DNA from: Roseibacillus sp.
GTDB lineage: Bacteria; Verrucomicrobiota; Verrucomicrobiia; Verrucomicrobiales; Akkermansiaceae
DNA length: 64,000 nt
Direction: 5' to 3'
NCBI GenBank assembly: GCA_002686085.1
Contig: NZAC01000034.1
Span: 1 to 64,000, forward strand
Positions within the stretch are counted from its first letter, which is position 1. Every line of letters begins with the position of its first letter. The position numbers and the translations under genes are program-made. The notes under the pieces are model-generated. The model did not search any database and was not told where the DNA came from. It was given only the letters and a program-made list of their open reading frames with translations. This document shows, in pieces, positions 17,042 to 25,768 of the stretch.

Positions 17042-18046
17042 ATGTCCTATTCCCCTCATGTTGCCATCGCTGGTGCCACGGGCGCCGTAGGAGAGGAAAT
17101 GCTCAAGTGCCTCGAACAGCGCAATTTTCCTGTCGGTAAAATTTCCCTTCTGGCCTCCGCCCGCTCGGCTGGCAGAAAAATTCTTTTCCGCGGAGAGGAG
17201 CACGTCGTTCAGGAGCTAGGCCATGATTCCTTCAAGGGTGTGGACATCGCCCTCTTCAGCGCGGGGGGAGCTCTCTCTCTGGAATATGGCCCTTCCGCGG
17301 CAAAGGTGGGCGCAGTAGTCATCGATAACTCTTCCGCCTTCCGAATGGATCCAGAAGTGCCTCTGGTCCTTCCCGAGGTCAATCCCGCTGCAGCCCAGAC
17401 CCGCCCGAAGGGCATTATCGCCAATCCGAATTGCACCACCATTATTACGATGATGGGTCTGAATCCATTGCACCAGAAATTCGGGTTACGCTCCATTATT
17501 GCCTCCAGCTATCAGGCCGTTTCGGGAAGCGGCCAAGCCGGCATCGAGGAGCTGGATGGCCAAGTTCAGGCACTCACCGAGGGCAAGGCTGAGATCCCAC
17601 AAGAGGTCTACCCACAACAAATCGCCTTTAACGTCATCCCCCATGTCGACCAGTTTGTCGAAGGCGGCTACACGAGGGAAGAGCTGAAGATGGTCAATGA
17701 AAGCCGCAAAATTCTCGGGCTGCCTGACCTGAAGGTCACTTGCACCTGCGTGCGTGTCCCGGTCTACCGGTCCCATGCAGTATCGGTGACTGCCCAGTTC
17801 GCAACGGCCCCCAGCGTAGAGGAAGCGCGCCTCGCCTACCAAGGATGCCCCGGGATCCGGGTAGTAGATAATCCATCCGAGGCTCTTTACCCTACCCCGT
17901 TGGACACAACAGAAAAGGACGACTGCCTCGTAGGAAGAATCCGCGAAGATCTGGTGATGGAAAACGCCCTTGCCCTCTGGGTCGTTGGAGACCAGGTGAG
18001 AAAAGGGGCGGCCTTAAATGCGGTTCAAATTGCAGAATTAATCTGA
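17042..18046 (+). CDS. asd: Aspartate-semialdehyde dehydrogenase
   Basis: The 334-residue enzyme reduces aspartyl phosphate to aspartate semialdehyde for lysine, threonine, methionine and peptidoglycan diaminopimelate synthesis. The NADP-binding GATGAVG (11-17) and the active-site NPNCTT (Cys131) are present, as are SAFRMDPEVPLVLPEVN and SYQAVSGSGQAG. ATG 17042 is chosen since the nine upstream in-frame codons are not conserved-looking. The polyprenyl synthase gene follows on the same strand after 83 nt. Confidence 0.95.
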   Translation: MSYSPHVAIAGATGAVGEEMLKCLEQRNFPVGKISLLASARSAGRKILFRGEEHVVQELGHDSFKGVDIALFSAGGALSLEYGPSAAKVGAVVIDNSSAFRMDPEVPLVLPEVNPAAAQTRPKGIIANPNCTTIITMMGLNPLHQKFGLRSIIASSYQAVSGSGQAGIEELDGQVQALTEGKAEIPQEVYPQQIAFNVIPHVDQFVEGGYTREELKMVNESRKILGLPDLKVTCTCVRVPVYRSHAVSVTAQFATAPSVEEARLAYQGCPGIRVVDNPSEALYPTPLDTTEKDDCLVGRIREDLVMENALALWVVGDQVRKGAALNAVQIAELI

Positions 18047-18129
18047 ACGGAACCTAAACATGAGGCCAGAGACTTCCTCGGATAGGATTGGAAGCTTGGG
18101 GAAAGCCCCTTTTTAGGTATTTTTATATA

Positions 18130-19014
18130 GTGTCTGACCTTAAGGCCTACCTCCGGAAGCAACAGCGCATCGTTGATACCGCGCTGCGCAGCTTTCTGCC
18201 CAAGCCGAGCGTCCGCCCTGCCACCGTTCACCGTGCCATGCGCCATCCCGTCTTTGCCGGTGGCAAACGGCTGAGACCCGTCCTTTGTCTCGCCGCAGCA
18301 GAAGCCTGCGGTGGCGCCAGCGAGGAGGCGCTTGCTCCAGCCTGCGCGGTGGAACTAATCCATACTTACTCTCTGGTTCATGATGATCTTCCTTGCATGG
18401 ACAACGACGACCTGCGCCGGGGCAAGCCCACGACTCACGTCGCTTTCGGTGAGGGGGTCGCGGTCCTCGCGGGCGATGCGATCCTGACCGAAGCCTTCGC
18501 CATCATTGCCCAGACTCCAGAATGCAAAAGATACCGGACCCGCAACTACGTCACTGAGCTTGCGTTTTGCGCGGACTCCCGGCGCCTGATCGGAGGACAG
18601 ATCATGGACTTGGAGGCCGAAGGCCAGAACCTCTCCAAGGCGCAGCTCGCCAAAATTCATGAAGCCAAGACCGCGGCTCTGTTAACCTCCTCGCTACGGC
18701 TCGGTGCAATGAGCGCCAACGCGACACCTAGGCGGTTGAAAGCCTTAACAGAATTCGGAAAGTCCCTCGGCCTCGCCTTTCAGGTGATCGACGATATTCT
18801 CGATGTCACTCAGTCGACCGCGACTCTTGGGAAAACTGCAGGAAAGGATGCTCAGGTAGACAAAGCGACCTACCCGGGAATCCTGGGTCTTGAAAAGAGC
18901 AGGCAGGAAGCGCAGAGGCTCACAGGAAAAGCCCTGAGCGCACTCGAGGCGCTGGGCCCTAATGCTACCCGCCTCGACGAGATCGCCCACTACCTTCTGG
19001 ACCGCGATTTCTGA
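18130..19014 (+). CDS. ispA: Farnesyl/geranylgeranyl diphosphate synthase (polyprenyl synthetase)
   Basis: The 294-residue short-chain prenyl transferase condenses isopentenyl diphosphate with allylic diphosphates. The first Asp-rich motif, VHDDLPCMDNDDLRRGKPT (from residue 84), has the IspA-type DDx4D spacing. The second, QVIDDILDVTQ, lies near residue 224. GGKRLRP is also present. GTG 18130 is taken as the start; the frame continues 14 codons upstream to 18088 through sequence that is not family-like. Product chain length (C15 or C20) cannot be settled by eye. Confidence 0.9.
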   Translation: MSDLKAYLRKQQRIVDTALRSFLPKPSVRPATVHRAMRHPVFAGGKRLRPVLCLAAAEACGGASEEALAPACAVELIHTYSLVHDDLPCMDNDDLRRGKPTTHVAFGEGVAVLAGDAILTEAFAIIAQTPECKRYRTRNYVTELAFCADSRRLIGGQIMDLEAEGQNLSKAQLAKIHEAKTAALLTSSLRLGAMSANATPRRLKALTEFGKSLGLAFQVIDDILDVTQSTATLGKTAGKDAQVDKATYPGILGLEKSRQEAQRLTGKALSALEALGPNATRLDEIAHYLLDRDF

Positions 19015-19032
19015 TTACGATTTTCAGGCGGC

Positions 19033-21204
19033 TTAGAATCTGAAGGTCGCGTCCGCCTTGAGCGTCAGATCCGACCGCTCCAGCCCCAGTCCGCGGTCCT
19101 CCGCAAGGAGAGATTGATTGAGGACGAGAAAGATCGTCGACCCCGGGCGATATTCCCATCGGATTCTTGAGTTAAACCCAACCTCCCGGGAGAGGCTGTC
19201 ATATTGTACAAGACTGGACCATCCAAGGTCCGGAGTGAGATTCCAGTTAACGCCAAGGCTCCCTACATGGGCATCGAATTCGCCTCCCCCGAGATCCACC
19301 CGATTATATTGGTACGTTCCCTTCATCCGAAAATGTCGATTCGGATTCCACTCCAGCTCTGCCGACGCCTTTGCCCGCCAACCATCGTAGAACTGCCCCG
19401 CTTCCACCGAGAACTCTCCCCAAACTGGGCGTGAACTTGTCGTCTCATACTCCAAACGTGCCTTCGTCCATGAATAATTTGCTGCGGGCACCGTGACGTT
19501 CCCGATATCAAAGTCCTCCAGAGGGCGGTCCACATCATGAGAAATCCGGAGGAACAATTCATCGGTACTGGCAAAGTCGATATTAAAGGGCACCACCCCG
19601 AATCGGACCGAATCCAACCCTCCCGAAGTGAGGGACGTAACTTGAAAATCCGCCCCCCTCGCGAGTTGCCGATACCACCCTGATCCTCCGGGCCGATCCT
19701 TTCGGCGCAGCAGGCCCGAGACGGTGCGAACACCAGTGCGCTGAACATACCCCATGGCCGGATTGAAATTGGCTCCGATCTCCATGTAACTCAAGGTCCC
19801 GTCCCAGCGATCGTTAGGATACGACACCTGAGCACCAAAGGCATAATCCGTTCCATGGCCGCCCCCGGTCGCCTCCGCGTAGTTTCCCAGAGCATAGAAA
19901 TTCGCCTCGAGAATTTTGTTTTGAAGAAACTCGTTCGTCCGGTAAGTGAAGTCTAGCCCTCCAACATAATTATCCAGGCTGGAGGCGGGATTGCCTCCAG
20001 TGGCGATCACTCCCACCCGGGATTGTGCAAACACCTGCTTCGTCACCCGGGCCGCAAACACATCCTGCCCGTCCAGCCCGGACGAACCAGCCAACCGGGC
20101 ATGCGTCAATCCAACATCATAATCCCCAAGTCTTCCTGCGAGCTTGCTCGCCAGTTGGATCGGGATGATCTCCCCATCGGCCAATCCAATCCTTCTCGTA
20201 AAATAAGGCAGGAAAGTTGGGCCTCGACTCTTCCTCTCCATTCCCGGGCCAAAATCATAGATTCCGCTATCCTCGAGGAAGAAATCCCTCTTCTCAGGAA
20301 AGAACAGAGGGAAGCGACTGAAATTGACAACCCGCTGATCAACCTCGGTTTCCGCAAAATCCGTATTGTAACTGAGGGTTGCAGAAAAACTCGGGGTCAC
20401 CCGGTAGCGTATATTTGCCCCTACGTCTCCTCCGAGGCTATCTCCCTCACTCCCTCCACTGCCATACCGGCCCACAGCGTAGGGCGAAAGCTCCAATCCA
20501 AGACCCTGCCGCATGCCTCCTAGTCCCGTGATATCTCCCGCCTCAACTGCATTGTGAGATTTGATTTCGTCTTTCCATCCCGTCCAACGAACAGATTCGT
20601 TTTTCCTTCTAATTCTCCGGGACATGTTGAAGCCCCAGACTGTCCCCTCGGGATCAAAGCTCAGGGTTTTGAAGGGAACTGCCATTTCCACGAACCATCC
20701 TTCCTCCGTAATCGCCGCCTTCGACGTCCAGATCCCGTCCCAAGAAAAGTTTCTTCCCGTGTTATTGGTAATCAGGGCGTCACTCTGTGCCCCGGTGGGG
20801 TTCACAGCAAAGACGTAGCCGTTGCGCTGGTCATGGTAAGTATCAAAGAAGAGGTAAACGAAATCTGAGCCTGTATACATCCGGTCCCTGACCATCGAGC
20901 GAGCCATTACGCCACCGGGTTCAGAATCATAGCACCAAACCGCTACATAAAGATGGTCAAGATCATAGGCGATTGCGAACTCCGTCCGCTCCGTGGCTGG
21001 AGTTCCCCGGCCCGGGTCATATTGCCGGAATCCCCCGCCTTTTGGTGCTCGCTGCCAGGCCTCCTCATCCAAGAGGCCGTCCACTTTCAGGCGCTCTCCG
21101 GGCTCGAGTTTCAAGGCCGCTATTCTAGGCTTCTGTTCGGCATGACCCCCGGCCAGTGATCCCAGCCAGAAGACGGCTGCCAGGTAGTAAAAACCGCTCC
21201 TCAT
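19033..21204 (-). CDS. DUF5916/CBM9-like outer-membrane protein
   Basis: The 723-residue protein has a signal peptide (MRSGFYYLAAVFWLGSLAGGHA). A CBM9/DOMON-like domain follows (LKVDGLLDEEAWQRAP, YVAVWCYDSEP, VYLFFDTYHDQRNGYVFAVNPTGAQ). The C-terminal half alternates as a membrane barrel (FSATLSYNTDFAETEVD, NFSRFPLFFPEKRDFFLE) and ends in LKADATFRF. FPEKRDFFLE is typical of the DUF5916 family, often found beside carbohydrate-use genes. The function of the family is not established. It is monocistronic and convergent with ispA. Confidence 0.85.
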   Translation of the reverse strand: MRSGFYYLAAVFWLGSLAGGHAEQKPRIAALKLEPGERLKVDGLLDEEAWQRAPKGGGFRQYDPGRGTPATERTEFAIAYDLDHLYVAVWCYDSEPGGVMARSMVRDRMYTGSDFVYLFFDTYHDQRNGYVFAVNPTGAQSDALITNNTGRNFSWDGIWTSKAAITEEGWFVEMAVPFKTLSFDPEGTVWGFNMSRRIRRKNESVRWTGWKDEIKSHNAVEAGDITGLGGMRQGLGLELSPYAVGRYGSGGSEGDSLGGDVGANIRYRVTPSFSATLSYNTDFAETEVDQRVVNFSRFPLFFPEKRDFFLEDSGIYDFGPGMERKSRGPTFLPYFTRRIGLADGEIIPIQLASKLAGRLGDYDVGLTHARLAGSSGLDGQDVFAARVTKQVFAQSRVGVIATGGNPASSLDNYVGGLDFTYRTNEFLQNKILEANFYALGNYAEATGGGHGTDYAFGAQVSYPNDRWDGTLSYMEIGANFNPAMGYVQRTGVRTVSGLLRRKDRPGGSGWYRQLARGADFQVTSLTSGGLDSVRFGVVPFNIDFASTDELFLRISHDVDRPLEDFDIGNVTVPAANYSWTKARLEYETTSSRPVWGEFSVEAGQFYDGWRAKASAELEWNPNRHFRMKGTYQYNRVDLGGGEFDAHVGSLGVNWNLTPDLGWSSLVQYDSLSREVGFNSRIRWEYRPGSTIFLVLNQSLLAEDRGLGLERSDLTLKADATFRF

Positions 21205-21360
21205 TCCTTTGCCCGCAAGATCGGATCCCTGCGGCGAGTGAAGACAACCCAGACCAGGCGAATGGTCAAGGCCGGGCGCTCAAACGGGGCAATTCCAGCA
21301 CCAAGGAGGCAACATTCGTGCTTTCCCCACACCCCGGTCCCGGTTCAAGCTCTCTCCACC

Positions 21361-21951
21361 ATGAAGCCTGTCTACGCTCTGTTCACTGCCCTCGTCTGTA
21401 TCACCATTATTCCCGCTACAGCCGAGAAGGAGAAGGCCCCGGCTAAAAAAGCCCCGGCCAAGAACCAGCAAGCAGCGGAATCTTCGGCCAAATCCCCAGC
21501 AGTAAAGCCAGTAGATGGCGGTGCCGTAGAGAAAAAGTTCATTGGAAAATGGGCCCCTGATCCCAAAGCCATGATGAACGAGCTTCAAAAAGGACTTGGG
21601 GACGACCCTGCCGCCGCCGCAGCTCTACCTCTCATTGAAGCCATGATGCAGAATATGGCCGTGAGCGTAGACAAGGGAACGGTGACCATTCACGCCATGG
21701 GGGAAAAGCAGACCGCGACCTATACGATTACAAAGGTCGATAAAGCTGCAAACAAGCTCACCATGCAGATCACAGATGACGAAGGAGAGGGCGAAGGATC
21801 AGCCACCATCGAGGAGAAAAAGGATGGCAGCAAAACCCTCACCCTGGAAAAAGATGGGGAAAAGTTCATTCTGAACAGCATCACGGACTCAGAGTTCGAA
21901 AAGCGTCAGAATGCAGCGGCACAAGCGCCCCTGTTTCCTGGGCTCGAGTAA
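21361..21951 (+). CDS. Small secreted Lys/Ala-rich protein of unknown function
   Basis: The 196-residue product begins with a signal peptide (MKPVYALFTALVCITIIPATA). A low-complexity Lys/Ala/Pro segment follows (EKEKAPAKKAPAKN). The C-terminal domain of about 130 residues has the beat of short beta strands (VSVDKGTVTIHAMG, TATYTITKVDKAANKLTMQI, SKTLTLEKDGEKFIL). A lipocalin-like or meander fold is possible but not shown. It is convergent with the PQQ-like gene, seven bases apart. The ATG at 21361 is chosen from the signal peptide. Confidence 0.75.
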   Translation: MKPVYALFTALVCITIIPATAEKEKAPAKKAPAKNQQAAESSAKSPAVKPVDGGAVEKKFIGKWAPDPKAMMNELQKGLGDDPAAAAALPLIEAMMQNMAVSVDKGTVTIHAMGEKQTATYTITKVDKAANKLTMQITDDEGEGEGSATIEEKKDGSKTLTLEKDGEKFILNSITDSEFEKRQNAAAQAPLFPGLE

Positions 21952-21958
21952 CTACTCC

Positions 21959-23227
21959 CTAGTTCTTCGGGCGATTCCCGAGACAGAGAAGTTTCTCTCT
22001 CCTTTGATCGCCCTCAAATACTGCGACCCGGGCGTAGATCCGACCCCCGCAAAACACGGGTGTCGCAAAAACCTGCTCCCCAATCTGCGCCTTGTGGGTA
22101 ATCTTGAATTTTTCGGGGTCCGCATTGAACTTAAAATACTCCCCGTTCTCGTTGATGACATGTATGTCGCTCCCTACGAGAACAGGCGAGCTGGAAAAAG
22201 TACCGCCTAAAATACCTTTCCACTTTCGTTGACCCGTCTGGCAATCCCAGCACATCGCTGCGCCACCATCCATCACAGCGTAGAGGTGCCCTTTGGTCAC
22301 CAGCATGGAAGGGACATAGACCCTGCTGATATTGCGCCAGACGACCTTCCCGGAGCCATTCCCTTCCACCGCGTGAACATGGTTCTTCGGCCATCCCCCG
22401 CTGATGAAGACGCGCTTCCCATCCGTCACCGGAGAAGTCACGGTTTCCTGAGTCGAGCCTTTGGCTTGCCAGAGCAACTTGCCCGTCATTGGGTCCAGGC
22501 TGATGACCTTCTCGCATCCGGAAATCACAAGCTGGTCCCGGCCATCGATCTTTTGCACGATGGGGGGCGTGTAATTCGGAATTTGCGGACGATCTACCTT
22601 CCATACGACCTCTCCGGTTCTGCGATTGAGGCCGAAGATTGCGCCGGCCTTTTTGTTATCTGCACACACCAGAAGCAGGGAGCGGTAGACCATGGGAGAC
22701 GCTCCGTATCCCTGATGAACCGTGTAATCGGTAAGGCGGGTCGTCCAGACCTTCTCTCCCTTGAGATTCAGAGCGGTCGCGCAGGCAGCTCCATCATTCA
22801 CAAAAGTGACGTAAAGCTTCTCCCCGTCATGAGCGGGCGAGTTATTCGCATGGGTCGCCTTACGATTGATCCGCTCTGGAAAATTTCCTGAGTGAATCAC
22901 TGTCGTCCACGCCGGATTACCCGTATCCCGATCATACGCCAAAAGGGACTGTGTCTGTTTATCTTCGTCCGCGGTAACGAGATAAATATGCTCCCCCACA
23001 ACAATAGGGGATCCATGACCCCTCCCCGGGATCCCCACGTCCCAGAGTGTATGCTTCGCAGGGTCAAGGGAGGCAGGAAGCTCCTGTGACGGTGCCGCAT
23101 GCCCATTCCGATTGGGGCCTCTCCATGAAGGCCAGTCATCCTTCCCGGGAATATCAGGGCTCCCATAGCAAGAGAGAATTGGCCCCGCCATCAAAGCCAC
23201 GGCACAGAAAAGGTTAGAAAACTTCAT
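21959..23227 (-). CDS. Exported PQQ-like beta-propeller protein
   Basis: The 422-residue protein has a signal peptide (MKFSNLFCAVALMAGPILSC) and then DDWPSWRGPNRNG, a typical opening of secreted PQQ-like WD40 proteins in Planctomycetes and Verrucomicrobia. Repeated blades contain GSPIVVGEHIYLVTAD, LYVTFVNDGAACATALNLKGEKVW, RTGEVVWKV, DPMTGKLLWQAKG and GQRKWKGILGG. No quinoprotein dehydrogenase catalytic residues are apparent, so a binding or structural role is more likely than alcohol dehydrogenase activity. The protein might be a lipoprotein (ILSC), but the lipobox is imperfect. Confidence 0.85.
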   Translation of the reverse strand: MKFSNLFCAVALMAGPILSCYGSPDIPGKDDWPSWRGPNRNGHAAPSQELPASLDPAKHTLWDVGIPGRGHGSPIVVGEHIYLVTADEDKQTQSLLAYDRDTGNPAWTTVIHSGNFPERINRKATHANNSPAHDGEKLYVTFVNDGAACATALNLKGEKVWTTRLTDYTVHQGYGASPMVYRSLLLVCADNKKAGAIFGLNRRTGEVVWKVDRPQIPNYTPPIVQKIDGRDQLVISGCEKVISLDPMTGKLLWQAKGSTQETVTSPVTDGKRVFISGGWPKNHVHAVEGNGSGKVVWRNISRVYVPSMLVTKGHLYAVMDGGAAMCWDCQTGQRKWKGILGGTFSSSPVLVGSDIHVINENGEYFKFNADPEKFKITHKAQIGEQVFATPVFCGGRIYARVAVFEGDQRREKLLCLGNRPKN

Positions 23228-23311
23228 AGTCATGGATTCTGGGCGACACACAGGGAGATGCCAGCAAAAGCAAACAGAATCCCCGCAGGGTAATTCACCC
23301 AATGAGTATCA

Positions 23312-23415
23312 TTAGGTGCACGATCGCTTTATGTCGGGCATCAATATGCTTCCAGAGAATCTGGTCCAGGACTCCCAAGACGATTTTTGTTTCTCCCCTC
23401 CCTCGTTAGGTGCAC
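23312..23415. promoter_or_regulatory. Two TTAGGTGCAC direct repeats before the DUF502 gene
   Basis: TTAGGTGCAC occurs at 23312-23321 and 23406-23415, 94 bp apart, in the divergent region between the PQQ-like gene and the DUF502 gene. The second copy lies 10 bp before the DUF502 ATG. They could be operator sites; no further support is visible. Confidence 0.35.
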
Positions 23416-23425
23416 CGTCTAGCTC

Positions 23426-24076
23426 ATGACCAAGCTAAGGCGCTATATCCTCGCCGGCCTGCTGACTATTATCCCACTGTGGATTACATGGCTGGTGCTA
23501 CGCTTCCTCTTTCAGCTTCTGGCTCAGGCAGGAGAACCCTCCATAAGATGGATTGCCGCGAAATTGCCCGATTCGCTCCAGCTACTCATCGAGAGCCCGC
23601 TCTTCACGAATCTCTTTTCCATTTTGCTGGTTGTGTTGGCACTCTACGGGATCGGACGCCTGACGACCGTCGTGGTCGGACGCCGGGTTCTGGGATTCTT
23701 CGAAGCCGTCCTTGCCAAGATTCCTCTGGTTAACGTGATTTATGGGGCGGTAAAAAAGCTAGTAACGGTCCTGCAGGAAAAACCGGGTGGGGGTTTACAG
23801 CGGGTTGTTCTCATCGACTTTCCCTCCCCGGAAATGAAAACCGTGGGATTGGTAACACGTGTTCTGAAAGATACCAACACCGGGCGAGACCTGGCGGCGG
23901 TATATGTTCCAACAACCCCAAATCCTACCTCCGGCTATCTTGAGATTGTCCCCTTGGAGCGAGTCACGTCTACCGAGTGGACTATCGATGAAGCAATGGC
24001 ATTTATCATGTCAGGAGGAGCGGTTGCACCGGATACCATGAACTACGACGAGCCGCCCGAAATCGCGGCCGAATAA
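23426..24076 (+). CDS. DUF502 family membrane protein
   Basis: The 216-residue protein has two membrane segments (ILAGLLTIIPLWITWLVLRF and LFSILLVVLALYGIGRLTTVVVG). A conserved cytoplasmic domain follows (AKIPLVNVIYGAVKKLV, GLQRVVLIDFPSPEMKTVGLVT, VYVPTTPNPTSGYLEIVP). VPTTPNPTSG is the hallmark of the DUF502 family, also present in plants as COV-like proteins. Molecular function is unknown. It stands alone on the plus strand. Confidence 0.9.
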   Translation: MTKLRRYILAGLLTIIPLWITWLVLRFLFQLLAQAGEPSIRWIAAKLPDSLQLLIESPLFTNLFSILLVVLALYGIGRLTTVVVGRRVLGFFEAVLAKIPLVNVIYGAVKKLVTVLQEKPGGGLQRVVLIDFPSPEMKTVGLVTRVLKDTNTGRDLAAVYVPTTPNPTSGYLEIVPLERVTSTEWTIDEAMAFIMSGGAVAPDTMNYDEPPEIAAE

Positions 24077-24284
24077 GAACATCCGTCTGAGAGGTCGTCT
24101 CTCGAACCAAAGTCCCACGAGGCAATCTTTTCCCCCTGCTCTTGCAGGGAGTAAGCCGTTTTGCTTAAATAGCAATAGGTCTTAAGTAATCCCTCCCTGT
24201 TGCGTTACCCATGATCTATCCCCTCCAGCCGCCAGAAAGCCAAGGCCATTGAGTCAGGATACGAACTTCGATCTTTCCCACGCT

Positions 24285-24950
24285 ATGACGCCTAGCCCTT
24301 CTGATCCCTCCCGAGCCTCAGTAACGCTCTCCAAGGGACTGGCCATCGGGTATCACTCCATCCTCGCTACAGTCACCGAAGATATTCCTCTGAAGAATGG
24401 CACGCATTATCTTCTCGCTCGGAATGGGCGCGGCAAAACCACCCTTTTGAAAACTCTGGCGGGCCTTCTCCGCCAGCGGTCTGGTCAATACACAACTCAT
24501 GGCCACTGTCAGTTCATCGGTGACGAGTTTTATTTCGATCGCGAGTTGAAATCCAAAGCCATTTTCAAGGCCCTCATCCATGAACCACACCGTGAAGGCG
24601 CACTCCAACTGGCCGAACAACTCGAGCTCGATATCGATAAAGAGTTCGGCAAACTTTCCTTCGGCAACCGGAAAAAGGTCGGGCTGGTCATTGCGGAATT
24701 TCGAATCCTAAAAGACCGCTCCAATCTCGTATTCTACGATGAGCCCTTCACAGGTCTTGATAGCCCGGCCCGGGAAGCCATCACCGCCCAGTGGCTCTCA
24801 ACCAGCGGCCATACTCTGCGTATCGTATCATGCCACCCTGACTTTGACTCCATGGCGATGCCGAGTGCGCTTCTTATCAGCGATGGCGAAATTTTCCGCG
24901 GAAGCGATGGCAACCTTACATGGGCCGATTTCAAAAAGCGTCTTCGCTGA
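24285..24950 (+). CDS. ABC transporter ATP-binding protein with atypical motifs
   Basis: The 221-residue ATPase is of the CcmA/export type. The Walker A motif reads ARNGRGKT (45-52), with Ala in place of the usual first Gly. The signature is LSFGNRKK (124-131) instead of LSGGQ. Walker B is LVFYDEPFTGLD. ATG 24285 is chosen; a TTG 36 bases upstream is possible. The permease gene follows after 21 nt and the histidine-rich gene after that, so this is probably the motor of an exporter. The substrate is not known. Confidence 0.85.
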   Translation: MTPSPSDPSRASVTLSKGLAIGYHSILATVTEDIPLKNGTHYLLARNGRGKTTLLKTLAGLLRQRSGQYTTHGHCQFIGDEFYFDRELKSKAIFKALIHEPHREGALQLAEQLELDIDKEFGKLSFGNRKKVGLVIAEFRILKDRSNLVFYDEPFTGLDSPAREAITAQWLSTSGHTLRIVSCHPDFDSMAMPSALLISDGEIFRGSDGNLTWADFKKRLR

Positions 24951-24971
24951 TATCTTCTACTCCCGTTACCA

Positions 24972-25748
24972 ATGAGTTCCCTGTTTCGACTGACGATCGC
25001 CACCATGCTTGCCCGGAAGATGTGGGTAGTAGTCCTCCTTGCATCCATTCTTACGCCCATCATCTTTCCTCTTCTTACGCCCTACGAAACCAATATCACA
25101 CTCCTCGAACCTGCCCGGGCTCAAACCGCCTGGACCTGCACATGGATCGTCGCGATTCTTTGGACCCTTTCCCAAGCTGCTCGTTTCGGAGAGAGCAACT
25201 CTAACAGCGGGATGGGGTCCTATTTTCGCTCCCAAGGTGTCGGGGCCCTGCGCCAGATCTTTGCGCTCTGGGGCGCCGTAATGCTCTCCCTCCTTCCGGT
25301 CGTCCTTATCTCCGTAGGAGTATGTCTGATATTCGCGATGCCCGCCGACCCCAAGGAAGCTTCCATGTGGGTGTGGACCAACCTGCAATTCGCGACTCTT
25401 CTGCTACTCGCAATCGGACCCCTCGCCCTCCTCGGCGTCGGGGCCTCCAGCAGGTTCGGAGCTCTGATTGGCTACGTTGTTCCAACCGGGCTCTGCCTGT
25501 ATGGGCTCTACGGGGTAACCTATCTCGGCATGACAATCCGTCTGAGAGACGACAACAAGATCCTTGAATGGCTCTACGCTCTCTCTCCCCAATATCACCT
25601 AGCAGATCTGACCCCCCGCCTGATCTTCAAGATGGGACACCTCCCTTGGCCTGAATTTTCCGGATTTCTGCTCTACTTTCTCGCTATAACCGTCGTGGCA
25701 AGCTCCCTCGCAACGCTACTGTTCCGCACCGACCCACTGGGGAATTGA
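24972..25748 (+). CDS. ABC transporter permease, about six membrane segments
   Basis: The 258-residue hydrophobic protein has segments such as MWVVVLLASILTPIIFPLL, LWGAVMLSLLPVVLISVGVC, FATLLLLAIGPLALLGVGAS and GFLLYFLAITVVASSLATLL. The YALSPQYHLADLT loop lies before the last helix. It resembles CcmB-like or ABC-2 permeases in size, though it is not clearly a member of either. It sits between the ATPase gene and the histidine-rich gene and overlaps a possible TTG start of the latter (TTGA). Confidence 0.82.
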   Translation: MSSLFRLTIATMLARKMWVVVLLASILTPIIFPLLTPYETNITLLEPARAQTAWTCTWIVAILWTLSQAARFGESNSNSGMGSYFRSQGVGALRQIFALWGAVMLSLLPVVLISVGVCLIFAMPADPKEASMWVWTNLQFATLLLLAIGPLALLGVGASSRFGALIGYVVPTGLCLYGLYGVTYLGMTIRLRDDNKILEWLYALSPQYHLADLTPRLIFKMGHLPWPEFSGFLLYFLAITVVASSLATLLFRTDPLGN

Positions 25749-25768
25749 ATCCAATTGGCTCGTTAGCA

